Shown: in pieces, positions 1 through 10,450 of the stretch
How the letters are laid out: each line of letters starts with the position of its first letter
How positions within the stretch are numbered: the stretch's first letter is position 1
DNA from: Sipunculus nudus
Lineage: Eukaryota > Annelida > Sipuncula > Golfingiida > Sipunculidae
NCBI GenBank assembly: GCA_026874595.1
Contig: CM049306.1
Coordinates: 86,751,142-86,815,141 of the forward strand
DNA: 64,000 nucleotides
Reading direction: 5' to 3'
Made by a program: the position numbers and the translations under genes
The notes under the pieces: generated by a model
The model's database searches: none
What the model was told of the DNA's origin: nothing
What the model saw: only the letters and a program-made list of their open reading frames with translations

Positions 1-1451
1 GATCCATGTCCAGTTACTCTCATTTTAGCAGTCAGTTGAAACTTTTTTATGAATAAATTATTTTAGTCCATAAACACTCTGTTATTGTGCAGACAGATAC
101 TTTTTTTTAACTTAAATGATAACTGCACACTTGTATTTAGTTTATGCTGTTTATTCACATCCTCTGCACAGCATATTTTGAGCCTTCTGTGGATTTTATG
201 CTATATCAAATAAATCATTAGTACTATTAGTGATATAATCACAGCAAACCTGGCACGAGGGCTCTATTGATACATTATCTCAAAATCAGTGATAGAGTTG
301 GGTCCACACCATCCGAATCTGAGTGCAAGTCTGAGTCCTGGCTACTTGAGACAGAGTCAAAGTTCTGAGATTCTAGTTCATACTTCTAGTATGAGCCATT
401 TGGAACCCAAGTAGAAGTCCAAGTTCCAGTCTAATACAAATCTCCTTATTAAGAGAAATTTAAATGAAATCTGAGATTTTTATGCGTATTTTATGTTAGT
501 TTGAATATTTTTAAAAATTAAATATTTAATTACATTAAGCTCCCTATGCAGAGCTTATGTATGGTATATCTAGTCTTTTTGTACTATTCTGATAGCATTT
601 CACACATGCATAAAAGTCTTATAGTATGTGACAGAGGATTATACTGGACTTGAGTTGGACTCAGCCTGATTTCTCCAGTCCTAACCTCTAAGTTGAATAC
701 AAGTCCAAGTCCACGAACCTTGAGTTCAAGTCAGAGTCCCAAAATAAGTCCCTAAACTCGAGTCCAGAATCCAGTCCAATCCGACTCAAGTCTTACATCA
801 CTGCTCACAATACCACAGACATTGCAATACTTCACTCCGATACCATACATATATATGTAGACCCTAGTACTCAAAGATTCAAAGTCATCTCTCTTATTTG
901 TTCATATTCCCTATGGCATTGCCTCAGGGTTTCATGAATAATGAACAATGAAGGAGCCTCTTGAACTGGTTAACTTGTGTGACGGTAAAAATATCATATG
1001 GCGATTAATTTACTTTATCGGCTGAACAAGAACATACATGCACAGGAAACAGGACAGGTTTGTATGGTTTATTGGATTGGTCCTATCCTTGATGCCTTTC
1101 CAGCCATGCTAAAAATGTGGTCTCAAACTTGTTGCAGAATCCACAACTGCAGAGATAATCAAAATAAATTGTTTTCAGACAAGACAAGTCTCAAAGCTCA
1201 AGAAATGTTCAGGTAGCCACGTAAAACAGGTTTATGCGAGTAATTTTATTGGTTCCTTGCCTTGTTCATTATTCATGAAATAGATGCCAGAGTGACTCAT
1301 TGTATCAAGGTTTGTGAAAAGTGTAGCTGCCATAGAGTTGGTTGTATGAAGATGTGTAAAGTTCTTAAGAAAGGTCCCACTACCACCCTAGTGCCAATAC
1401 CTATCATGCAACGGTTGGGGTGGTTGTACTAAGGACTACAAGTTAAATTAC
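1..1451. other. Left flank: intronic or intergenic, one MITE, no further exon found
   Basis: If the IRAK4-like gene continues leftwards this is its intron. It holds the hAT-type MITE at 287-803. The remainder is AT-rich, and I found no kinase glycine loop or other coding segment on either strand. The open frame at 998-1216 has no homology I recognise and is probably chance. Confidence 0.5.
287..803. mobile_element. hAT-type MITE, CAGTGATGTA family, copy 1
   Basis: The left end reads CAGTGATAGAGTTGGGTCCA and the right end is its complement, ending ...TACATCACTG. The ends are filled with repeats of the words GAGTCC, AAGTCC and CAAGTC. The flanks are CTCAAAAT (279-286) and CTCACAAT (804-811), an 8-bp target duplication with one mismatch. 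An 8-bp duplication with CA..TG-type ends fits hAT elements. No transposase is present. Confidence 0.75.
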
Positions 1452-1563
1452 CTGTGTCTGATTTAATGACCAGGTTTATAGGTTCCCAGTTCTCTACCGG
1501 TTCTGGGTGGACTGTAATTTTTCCAGGGGGATCACCAATCACAGCTGTTGGGGCATTCTGTAT
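1452..1563 (-). CDS. IRAK4-like linker exon
   Basis: A 112-base segment between TTTCTAG and GTAATT, open in phase 0 and ending in phase 1. The peptide starts IQNAPTAVIGDPPGKITVHP and ends NLVIKSDTG. Codon use and proline content look coding, and the phase matches the exon at 2490-2447. I do not recognise a domain. I infer that it is the linker before the kinase domain. Confidence 0.6.
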
Positions 1564-4500
1564 CTAGAAATTATAATAGTAGTCAGCCAGTTATAAAACT
1601 GAAACCTAACAAACTCATCATTTAGACCACACAAAAAATTATTGTTCTTTAGACACTGGGAACAAAAAATATGGTGCCAGTGGGCAAATTTGTTTTTCTT
1701 TCTACTGGTTTAGACACAATAAATGAGGTTGCCTACAAACTACAAAAATTTGCTTCCATTCTTGAAAAGGTGTACTAAGCATAGGATCAACACATAATTT
1801 TATTCATTTTCAAATTTTTTTCAAAATTATTTTGAGAAATTGGACCCAAATAAGCAACATTATCAAAGGCCTGGTCTTGATCCACATAAATGGGAGCAGT
1901 GAAGCTGTAGAACAATAACATTTTTTGCATGGCCTTACATGCTCCTCTCCAACTGATTAAATATTCAAGTGGCAATAATAAAAGTGTAAGTACTGATTTA
2001 TAGTTGATTTCAAAATCAAGGACAAAATACATGGCTTAACCTAGTCTATAAATCTGGTAGAAGACAGATTTTATCAAACTTGTTAAAATATCATTAAACA
2101 ACCATTACCTACAGATTTTCATAATAAATGAGACTCTGAGGAAATATTAAAGATGAAATATTTTTAGTAATTATATAAAAGCCACTAGAACGATATCACA
2201 TTTCTAAAATTAATGCAGTGATAAATTAAATGTAAAATATAAGAAATGTTATACAAAAATTATAGTACATGGTTCCAATGCTGAATGCTCAATTAAAAGA
2301 TAACAAATAATCTGCCTGGATTTTAAACACAAGTAGATGTTTTGAAAATGATTTTGATTACTAATGGGTCTTTCATTATGTATTTAACTAAACGCACTGC
2401 ATTAACACTGGTATAAAATTAGAGAAAATGCAGACACAGGTCTTACACAGTTGATGACTTCTGGTTCTACAGGCCTGTCCACAGGTTCACCTGTAAGTAA
2501 GCAATCAACAAAAACATTTCTTCAGTTGTCACACTGGTTTCATTCTAGTTGATAAGGCCTATGATGCATTCCATCTGAGCAGTTTACTTTTTTTTGGTAA
2601 TGATCTGTCAATTTATGGACATATTGAAAAAAGGGACCCATGGGTCACTGTGCTCAGCTAAAGTTGAAGTTGACCTTGAAAGTAAAAATCTAAAATAATA
2701 TTAAAGGGAGATAAAGTCTGAGAGAGAGAGGTAATATAGGCCATGGTTGGTTGTTATGCTTGGTTTGTATTGATGAGTACGAACTTGTTAGAAATATTAT
2801 TTTGTGACCTGACTATGTGATTCCTAATGTTGAAAGTGAAGCATGTGAGCAGTATTTGAACATGAGATCTGAAATATTACCATGGTCATTGGTTGGCTTT
2901 TTGATAAACTGTTGACATTCAGCAGTTTACACATTTGTTCAATTAGATTCTATCTTTTATTATACCAAAACTGTTTTCAATTTTATAAAATGTAAACGAG
3001 TGCGATATAACTAACTGACATCACCATTCAACAGGTGCAAGGACTTAATGGTGTTGGGGAGGGAGAGGTAGGGGGGGAATGATGGGAGTTCTGCACATAT
3101 TAATATGATATGAAATTAAATTCAATAGTGCTTACAGGAAAAAAAGGTTGATTCACAATTAACTCCATGTCGGGAAAACAACCTATTCTTAGTCAACATA
3201 TTGGAATTACTATTTCAAGGAAAGTGTTTTACATTGGAGTAGACCAGTTTTACAATGAAGGAAATATAGTTAAACAATAACAATTATTGCAATACACTTA
3301 GTGGGTGCAAGGGGGTAGGGGGGTGGGTGGGGTTATGGGGTTGAGGAGAACAACTGTACACTTGTGACTGCAGGGGATCTCCCCAAGTGACCAATTACAA
3401 ATCAGGTACCCTGGCATAGTTGATCTCTATTGACCAGAATTGGGCTGAATACAATAAAGACTAAGAGCCTCCAAAAAATGCAAAGACTAGCCCATAATTT
3501 TAAGCTTATTTGCAAATTTCAGAAATTAACAGATTAAATCCTTATGTGTACATGCTGTGAAAATTATTACTTAAAAATTACTTACCCATAACTTTTATAA
3601 ATTAAGCAATTTTGACATAATTTCTGGCAATTTCATAGTAATTACATGCAGGAATAGTTATTCAAAATATAAAAAAACAACATCAGTGGTTTTCATAGTG
3701 GGCAGTCTTGAAGTGTAACATCAGGTTTTAATTGAAAAATGGAAGATTTTTCTTAATACTGAGAAGGAACTAAGTTGCAGTAAACCGGTGTTTGGTTTGA
3801 CTGGAGATCTTGGGGACATCTAACAGTATGCCAAATTTCAGATTTGTAGGTCCCATGGTTTCAAAAATGCCAATTTACGGACAGACATAAGGCGCGACAG
3901 ACGGACAGACAGCTGATGGACAATGGACCATCACTAATGCTCAGATGACTTAGGCCAAAAAAAAAGGTTTCTCAGGAATTTTTTTTCAAAAAAGCAGTGC
4001 TGGCGGGTGATTTTTTAAAATCTTTTTTTTGTTTGTTTCTATAATAATGTCATATGATCAGAGAATAGCATGATAATAACAGAATTTTTTTGTTAAACAG
4101 GTAAAAGCACTACATAACAAAGGAAATCTTATTGAAATTGTATTAGTTTATCTTTTGAAAAATGAAAAAAAAAAAAAATTTGATGCAGGGGGTAAATATG
4201 ACCAGGTGGTGCCTAAGAACCATACCTTTTTCTTTTTGGCCTTATAATCAGGTGGAATAAATTTTAACACTTTACCTCCCAAGACATCCACAGCCAGGTA
4301 GTCTGCACACCTGTACAACTCTGCCTGTTGTAACGCCTGTAACAAGGCATCCACACACGCATTTTTTGTTCCCCAGAAAGAGAGAAGAGATTCAGTGGGA
4401 CTTCTATAAGGTTTCTGGTAGTCCAGGTAACTGGAAGTCAGAAGTATATAATAAAAGTAGATATATATATGATGTTAGTCACTGTTCAGTTATAAAGTGT

Positions 4501-7101
4501 AGAAACATACCATAAATTAAATATGTACTTTGACACAAATGCTATGATTTAGGATAAATATGGTATAGTTTAGTAATTGTTGTCAGAGAGACATGTTTAT
4601 TTGCATATGATAATATGTAATGTGTATACATGTAATTTTTTGTGTAAATAATCAGATGTGCTTACCTCACACATTATAAATACTTTACAACATATTGGAT
4701 GGAACCAAAACTAAATAATTTTACAAACATTTTTTACACATCTGAAAGTATCGAGGTCCATCGAGGCTTATATGATATGTTTAACCATTTTCAATAGAGA
4801 GAAGAGCTAAATCGGAATTTAAATTGCCATCAGAGTACTGGAAAACACCTTACATACCAGCGCTATCTTCTACCACTTGTGTAGCGGAATGTTTGGCTTC
4901 TGTCACAAACCCCCGTCTGTAAGGTGTTTAACCAGTACTATGTTGACAATTTAAAATTCTGATTTAGCCCATCCCCCTATTGAAAATGATTAATTATTGG
5001 CTTAAACATTTGAGTCTCAATGATCTTTGATTATAGGGTAATTTGACTATGAAGTGGTATTTAGGTGGTATTCCACTGTATTATGGTGTTTAGGATGACC
5101 GGTGCAACAACCCTACTAAATTTGATTAAAAGCAGTCATCACAGGATGAAATGTCCATATAACCAGCTCTTACTGGGAAAGTTCATTTCTGACTGTGCCA
5201 TGGGCAAACAGGAAACAGTTTGGAATATTTTATGTCACATATTGGTTCATGTGACATACCAGTAAGCTTTCAATTCATCTCCCAGTATTCAAAAACTTAC
5301 AAGCTTGTATCTGCCTTCCCTTGCCAGAATATACATTCTATTTGCATTTCACTGCTTTAACTTTTTGTGCATATAATTTGGTACCCTCTATAAACAGTTT
5401 TTCTACAGTAAACATAAGGCATTATCTAATTTATGTCCAACAGAATTATTAACTCTCAAATTCAACAATAAACTTTAAGGTGCATCAGCTTATGGTGACA
5501 ATTATGACAGCGATGTAGTCGATTCCACAACTACCGAATCTGAGTGCAAGTACAAGTCCAATTGATGTCTCCTTTTTAATTGAAATTTTAAATAAATATT
5601 TGGATTACCACATGTATTTTTAAATTAGTTTATACATCCTCTTTGCTTGAAAGTTAAATTACCTTTAGCTGATAAAAAACTAAAGTATTCTAATTTTGTT
5701 TACTTGATATTCTATTGGCAGATTGCATATGTATATAATTCAGTATGTGACAGGGCTTTTTTTCTACTGGACTTGAGATGGACTTGGTCCGATATCACAA
5801 GTCCTTACCTCAAAGTGCGAGTCCAGAATCTTTCAGTCCAAATATGAGTCAGAATCCCTAGAAAAGAGGACTTAGAGTCGGGAATCAAGTCCAAGTCCAG
5901 ACTCAAGTAATACATCACTGATTTATGATGACAATAGCCACACAATTTATATTACAACCATAAATTCAATTAAAAGTGTTGATCCAGCAAATCTGCAACA
6001 TATAATTATGCAACTTTCATTAAGTGTGTGTAATGTCTAAGGAACATTTCATCACAGAAAGTTGGTATCTCAGGTGGCCCTATCTGCAGGTTTAACGTTC
6101 TGTATTTAGTTTTACATTCAGTAAAGAAATAAGGGAATAAAAGCTCTTTCTTGTGATTTAAAAGAATGTTGCATAAGAAATTAATTTCAAAATTTCGTGT
6201 AGAAGATTTAAAGGGCACTCCTAGCAATATCAGTTAAAATAAGCAGGATAAAAATCCTTAGTAATCCCTAAACCAATAAATAACCAAGCTATTAACCACC
6301 TAACTATGCCTAGGCTGGGCTCATTATATATCCACAGGCAAGTGTTTGTTGTTCCACCAATTGGATGGGCCCTGTATTTACAAAATTGATGGGCTTATAT
6401 CAGATAGTCAGCAAGTGTAACCATTTATTTTATGCTCCTACTGCTATAACTCAGGAAAAACAAGGAGTCCAAATATTGGTGTCTCAGTAGGATCCAATTT
6501 CATTATCAATCGATGATTGATTAAATAAATGAAAGTTATTCAGCCAACTTTCCCTATATCTGTAAAACTGGAATTATATTTGACATTTTAATGAACATTT
6601 TATCTTCCACAATTCAAACCTCCCATTACCCCAAGTTCATTCTAAAGCTGAGAGTTTTCAAATGAAAGTCATATAGACTTTTAGTTCTGGGTAAATTTCT
6701 ACAGCCAGCAGGTTGCCAGAGTGGTTCTTTCATTCAGCCCCTGATAGTAATGTAATTGACTTTTCATTTTGTAATTAAACACTTGAAATGGCAAGAAGAA
6801 CAAATGATAAAACTCAATGATAGCACCATCACCAGTCATAAGAAATTTCAGGAATCATAGACACTAACACCATGTTCCTGAAAGCCTTGTACAATATCAA
6901 AATACTCACTCTATTTGTTGCTGTTCAAACATTGGTGTGCCATCTTCATTATAAATTTGTTCAGCCAGAATTTTCCAGTGATCATGTGGATCAAGGGTTG
7001 TCTTGAGTGTTCGCCGCACCTTTGGAGGAAGGTGGTGGATGTACGTCTCCGGCCTGACGTTCATGATCTCTCATTAATCTCACGAAGTACTGCAGATCAA
7101 A
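1452..7101 (-). CDS. IRAK4-like: IRAK4/Pelle-type kinase gene, 5' part only (death domain and start of linker)
   Basis: Minus-strand spliced gene, partial at the left edge of the window. Four exons are visible: 7101-6910 (start codon 7064-7062), 4430-4226, 2490-2447 and 1563-1452. The first two join in phase (GA|T) to give about 120 residues that read as an IRAK4-type death domain: METHIONINE-started MNVRPETYIHHL, then LDPHDHWKILAEQI, then RSPTESLLSFWGTKNACVDA. Human IRAK4, as I recall it, has TYVRCLN, DPQEGWKKLA and SPTSELLFDWGTTNCTV at the same places, which favours IRAK4 over IRAK1. The two later exons encode a proline/glutamate-rich stretch fitting the linker before the kinase. Exon 4430-4226 ends in phase 0 while 2490-2447 needs one carried base, so one exon between them is probably unidentified. 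No kinase motif is visible, so the catalytic domain should lie left of base 1. Known family role: death-domain assembly with MyD88 in Toll/IL-1 signalling. The family call is firm, the full gene model is not. Confidence 0.82.
2447..2490 (-). CDS. IRAK4-like short linker exon
   Basis: A 44-base segment between a TTACTTACAG acceptor and a GTAAGA donor. Only the frame with two leading bases is open, giving EPVDRPVEPEVINC. It ends in phase 0, matching the next exon (1563-1452). The short proline/glutamate-rich peptide fits the linker between death and kinase domains. Assignment rests on splice sites, phase and position rather than recognisable homology. Confidence 0.55.
3770..3960. repeat. Dispersed repeat end with GACAGACGGACAGACAG tract
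   Basis: Contains GGTCCCATGGTTTCAAAAAT and then a short purine-rich GACAGACGGACAGACAG run. Related words (TCTGTCCGTCTGTC, CCATCCATCCGTCTG) occur at 16,530 and 21,815. It appears to be a shared end of a moderately abundant noncoding repeat. Confidence 0.4.
4226..4430 (-). CDS. IRAK4-like exon (death domain, second half)
   Basis: It begins after CTTCCAG and ends at AAAAAG|GTATGG. At 205 bases it completes the split codon from the upstream exon and closes in phase 0. It encodes DYLDYQKPYRSPTESLLSFW, then GTKNACVDALLQALQQAELY, then RCADYLAVDVLGG and a lysine-rich end. The W-G-T-x-N motif and the following long helix are the part most diagnostic of IRAK4. Confidence 0.88.
4745..5038. mobile_element. 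Palindromic MITE in the first coding intron of the IRAK4-like gene
   Basis: Two arms of about 80-90 bp form an imperfect inverted repeat around a ~60-bp centre. The left arm (about 4779-4859) contains CCATTTTCAATAG, GCTAAATC and ACACCTTACA. The right arm (about 4918-5002) carries their complements CTATTGAAAATG, GATTTAGC and TGTAAGGTGT. The outer ends are more diverged, so the exact borders and target duplication are unclear. Confidence 0.6.
5508..5920. mobile_element. hAT-type MITE, CAGTGATGTA family, copy 2
   Basis: It starts CAGCGATGTAGTCGATTCCA and ends TACATCACTG, with internal GAGTCCAAGTC-like words. The flanks are AATTATGA (5500-5507) and ATTTATGA (5921-5928), an 8-bp target duplication with one mismatch. 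It has the same family signature as 287-803 and lies in an intron of the IRAK4-like gene. Confidence 0.75.
6910..7101 (-). CDS. IRAK4-like exon with start codon (death domain, first half)
   Basis: The exon begins after an acceptor reading TTTCAG and ends at a GTGAGT donor. It has 37 bases of 5'UTR followed by 155 coding bases. The ATG at 7064-7062 is preceded in frame by a TGA nine bases upstream, which fixes the start. The peptide runs MNVRPETYIHH to FEQQQIE and contains the HWKILAEQI helix with the conserved tryptophan of IRAK death domains. Because the exon opens with an acceptor, at least one further 5' noncoding exon must exist at higher coordinates. I could not place it. Confidence 0.85.
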
Positions 7102-7123
7102 CTGAAATTTAAAACAATATCAA

Positions 7124-7125
<2 letters not shown>

Positions 7126-7159
<34 letters not shown>
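7126..7159. repeat. (TA)n microsatellite
   Basis: A near-perfect AT dinucleotide run in the 5' noncoding region of the IRAK4-like gene, about 25 bases upstream of the exon that carries its start codon. Confidence 0.9.
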
Positions 7160-7164
<5 letters not shown>

Positions 7165-7165
<1 letters not shown>

Positions 7166-8300
7166 TTATCTACAATTTGCCGAATACATATATTTTACAT
7201 CTTACAAATTAAAAAGGTATAGGCAGATTGCTTTAATATGTCCTTGAATCCACTGTGGACAACAAATTAGAATGCTTTTAAGGCCACTTGTTATTATTAA
7301 CTATGGATATTTGTTATTATACTGAAGGTGAATAAATCTCACAGTTTGTATATAATAATAATGTACATATAGTATTATAATAATCATATCACTGAACTTT
7401 ATAAATTCTGAATTGACCCTACTGACTAATAATTCAACAAAACTAAATGATTCATATAATTTGTCAAGAGTACAGTTGGCAAAGACCTCTTTTTTAATTG
7501 GAGTACATGAAACTGAATAAGAGATTCAACTTTACCAAGTTTTTCTTTTTACCTTCCAACAGTCATTTTAACTTCTGTCAATCACAATATTTTCAAATGT
7601 AAGCCATTTAAAACTTTTTTTCATTGACTTGAGTTCTATGAAACAACAAGAATAGAAAAACTTATTGATTTATTATACTATCTTCACTTACAGTATGTGG
7701 TCTTCTGGAACTTTCGGCAGGTTATAGATCCTACCATGTGAGACCAGTAGTAGCAAATATGGTCTCGACCAAGTCCAAGACTAAGTGACCAGATTAATGA
7801 CGTTATTGTAATTCAACGTCAGGTCCAATGACAAGACTGTCAAGAGTAAATATATAACTTCTCTTTGAATTAATCTGAATAACACATACTACTCCAAAAG
7901 ACACCACTTAATCATACTTCAAAATGTAAATGCTGGTAATATAGTAGTAGTATAAGCTTCTTTTCCAGTGTGGTAAGAAAAACTTCCTGGTTGAAAAAAA
8001 AATGCGTATTGTTCGGCAATGATCATCTCAAATGGAACTAAAAATGGGCCTTTCTAATTGAATGCCTTATCAGCTACACTAAATCTTAATGTATTTATAT
8101 TTTTGGATGGAATGTCTCCTATATCGATGTATACCTGTCCACTTATCTTCGAATAACTGCTCTAACGGCAGATGTGTCACCTGGGCTACGATAGCTCTTC
8201 ATAGATAATTTGGTAAAACTTGGAAAGTGAATAACCAACAGTGACACACATGTATACACTGTTGTTTAGTTCACGAGTTGTTGTGACACAAGTTTGGGGA
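7165..8300. other. Intergenic/5' region between divergent genes
   Basis: AT-rich sequence between the IRAK4-like start exon and the fold-back structure. A 5' noncoding exon of the IRAK4-like gene should lie here or further right, but I see no decisive donor. No coding segment is recognisable on either strand. Confidence 0.4.
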
Positions 8301-8305
8301 ATTCG

Positions 8306-10262
8306 GGCAAGACTATTTCGCTGATCAGCGCGCAGCGCAGTGGGGACTATTTCGCTGATCAGCGGCAAACGTGCATGGATAAGCCTACAAAAAATATGAA
8401 ACCCTGTCACTGTCCGCTGATCAGCACCATTTGGTACCTGCGAAGAGTAAATTATTTTTTAAAAAATGTTCTCTGCTGTTCATCGATGATATAGATACTG
8501 ACAACTAATCTAAATACTAGTACAATGAAGTAGGCTTACGCTGACCAGCGCTCATAAATGGGTATGGACCTACTTAAATTTCCTCCTAGTTTGCAAGCTG
8601 GAAGTTCCCCAAATAAAAACACTCAAAATATGAGTTTTCTGACCTTAAAGTCTGCATTCACCTTTTCTCTCATCGTTATTCATGAGTTTGTAGTTTTAAA
8701 ATATACCTCGAGAGAATATTACAAGTTGCGCATCTTTATATATATATATCCCTTTACAACAATTTCACAGTTTACAAAACCATCAGAACGCTGGCCTATA
8801 TGAAGCGGTAAAGTGCAAAAGATATATTTTGATATATTTTGATAGATAGGACTACTAGTACATGTAGCTGCGAAGTCATATTTGTCAGTATGTTAATTTC
8901 CAGTCTGCAAATTATTTAATGTTAGATTGAAACTTTGATTACATATGTTAACATTGAACGTTAGCCATATCCATAATAACTCTTAAATTCTGGGATCCAT
9001 CAATAAAAATTAATTTTTTAAAATCATTATTCTGAAGTTAAAGAATAGAAGCAGGGCAGTTTTTCGTTTAAAAATCAGCAAAGAATTCTGTTTTTTTTTA
9101 TAGCTATAAAGTGACTTATATTCAGAAACGTATCCAACGATTCATCCATTATAACATTTTGAACATCAAAAGTTATATATTAGGCCTATATATATAGTTT
9201 ATTATATACAGCACTTATAGTTTTCTGAGGGTCCCTTCGAATTCGACACAACAAGGTTTCACTGTATATATACATATAAACAATGGGTTAAATGTCTATG
9301 GCAAGTGCCTGCACCCTAAATTGTATGTATAACTGTGCAAAGAATCCACTTGCCCCCCCCCCCCCCCGTGTAGAAGGTAATGCGTCATTAAGGCATCAGA
9401 TAATTTATATAATGATGAGTGTTATAATTATATATGATATTAAGGAATTTGGTATTTTTTTCTGTATATAAACATTCCCTCACACATATTTATAATACAC
9501 CAGTATACATTACGATTTGGTTTATTTTCAGTTTTAAATAATTAACATGTAGTAATTTTTCTCATTTGAATATTTTAAATTCGTCCATTAAAAAAAACAA
9601 GTCGACATTAGTTCTCATATGTAGGATCTATTAACAGCGTTAAAAGTATGAAGCATGTTTTATATAATGTATTAAATGCAGTGTTGTGTAAATAATTTAT
9701 TCGAAATACAAATTATTTTAAACATTGTGTTCCTTTCTTATTATTCTAATCCATATATAATGCATATTCGGGAGAATGATGTACTTTCAGTTTTTTTCAG
9801 CAATAGGCCTACAATGCTCATGAATCATGCGCATTGTTCATTAGTATTGCATGGTCAGTGCAAATCCTATATATAACGCTTTGCATACTTGTCGTCGTAA
9901 TTCATATAAAGAGCTGGTCAGCATAAAAGGTTATTTTTTTATCATACCTTGTTTTCTTAACAACACAACAGTTTTATACACTCAAGTAGGCCTTACATAT
10001 ACTTGTGCAGATCAGCGTATTTTTGTATGGTCTTCATGTTCATATTAGCGCTGCACATTAGATAATGTTAAAACATTCAATTTGTAATAATTCATAAACG
10101 TGTCTTGCTTTAATCTTATTTTTACAACAATAATATTTTCCAGTGCCCATAGGTGCTTATCAGCGCATACTAATATTATAGTAATTCCGCGCTTTGATCA
10201 GAGAAATAGTCCCCGCTGTGCTAATCAGCGCGCTGATCAGCGAAATAGTCCCCGCATGGAAA
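8306..10262. mobile_element. Fold-back structure with inverted arrays of CGCTGATCAGCG
   Basis: The left arm (8306-8550) has perfect palindromes CGCTGATCAGCG at 8319-8330 and 8353-8364, and diverged copies at 8415-8426 and 8539-8550. GGGACTATTT precedes the second perfect copy and GACTATTT the first. The right arm (about 10,004-10,262) has a perfect copy at 10231-10242 and diverged copies near 10006, 10154, 10191 and 10219, with the flanking word inverted to AAATAGTCCCC. A weaker copy is at 9913. The ~1.4 kb centre is AT-rich with no transposase. Mirror-image arms suggest a fold-back or MITE-like DNA transposon. Borders and target duplication are not clear. It ends about 175 bp upstream of the TMEM43 ATG. 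Confidence 0.6.
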
Positions 10263-10435
10263 TCCCCTCCCGGAAACTACGAAATAGTACAACTACTGGT
10301 ACAGGAAGTACTCGTCAGCACAAGACCACCAGAAAGAGCGAGGTTATCAGAAGTCATCCTTGCCTGAACAATAACAAAGCGTGTGTCATCACTAATTCAG
10401 CCTTCGGTCTCGTCACTCAGTAAAGTTCAAACACA
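10263..10435 (+). promoter_or_regulatory. Probable TMEM43 promoter and 5'UTR
   Basis: The 170 bp between the right arm of the fold-back structure and the TMEM43 start codon are less AT-rich than the surroundings. They must contain the transcription start if the first coding exon is also the first exon. No TATA box is evident. This rests on position only. Confidence 0.4.
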
Positions 10436-10450
10436 ATGTATCGTCAGAAC
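10436..10450 (+). CDS. TMEM43: TMEM43 coding exon 1 (15 coding nt)
   Basis: Encodes only MYRQN before a GTAAGT donor, phase 0. The ATG lies directly ahead of an optimal donor and the frame continues into the exon at 16073. The following intron of 5.6 kb is the longest of the gene. The choice of start is an inference, because an upstream start in another exon cannot be excluded. Confidence 0.75.

Noticed and set aside
8294-8494. Coding frames over the CGCTGATCAGCG arms (also 10,100-10,423)
   Set aside because: The peptides arise from repeated palindromes (ADQRNSPR-type repeats) on both strands and do not form a protein.
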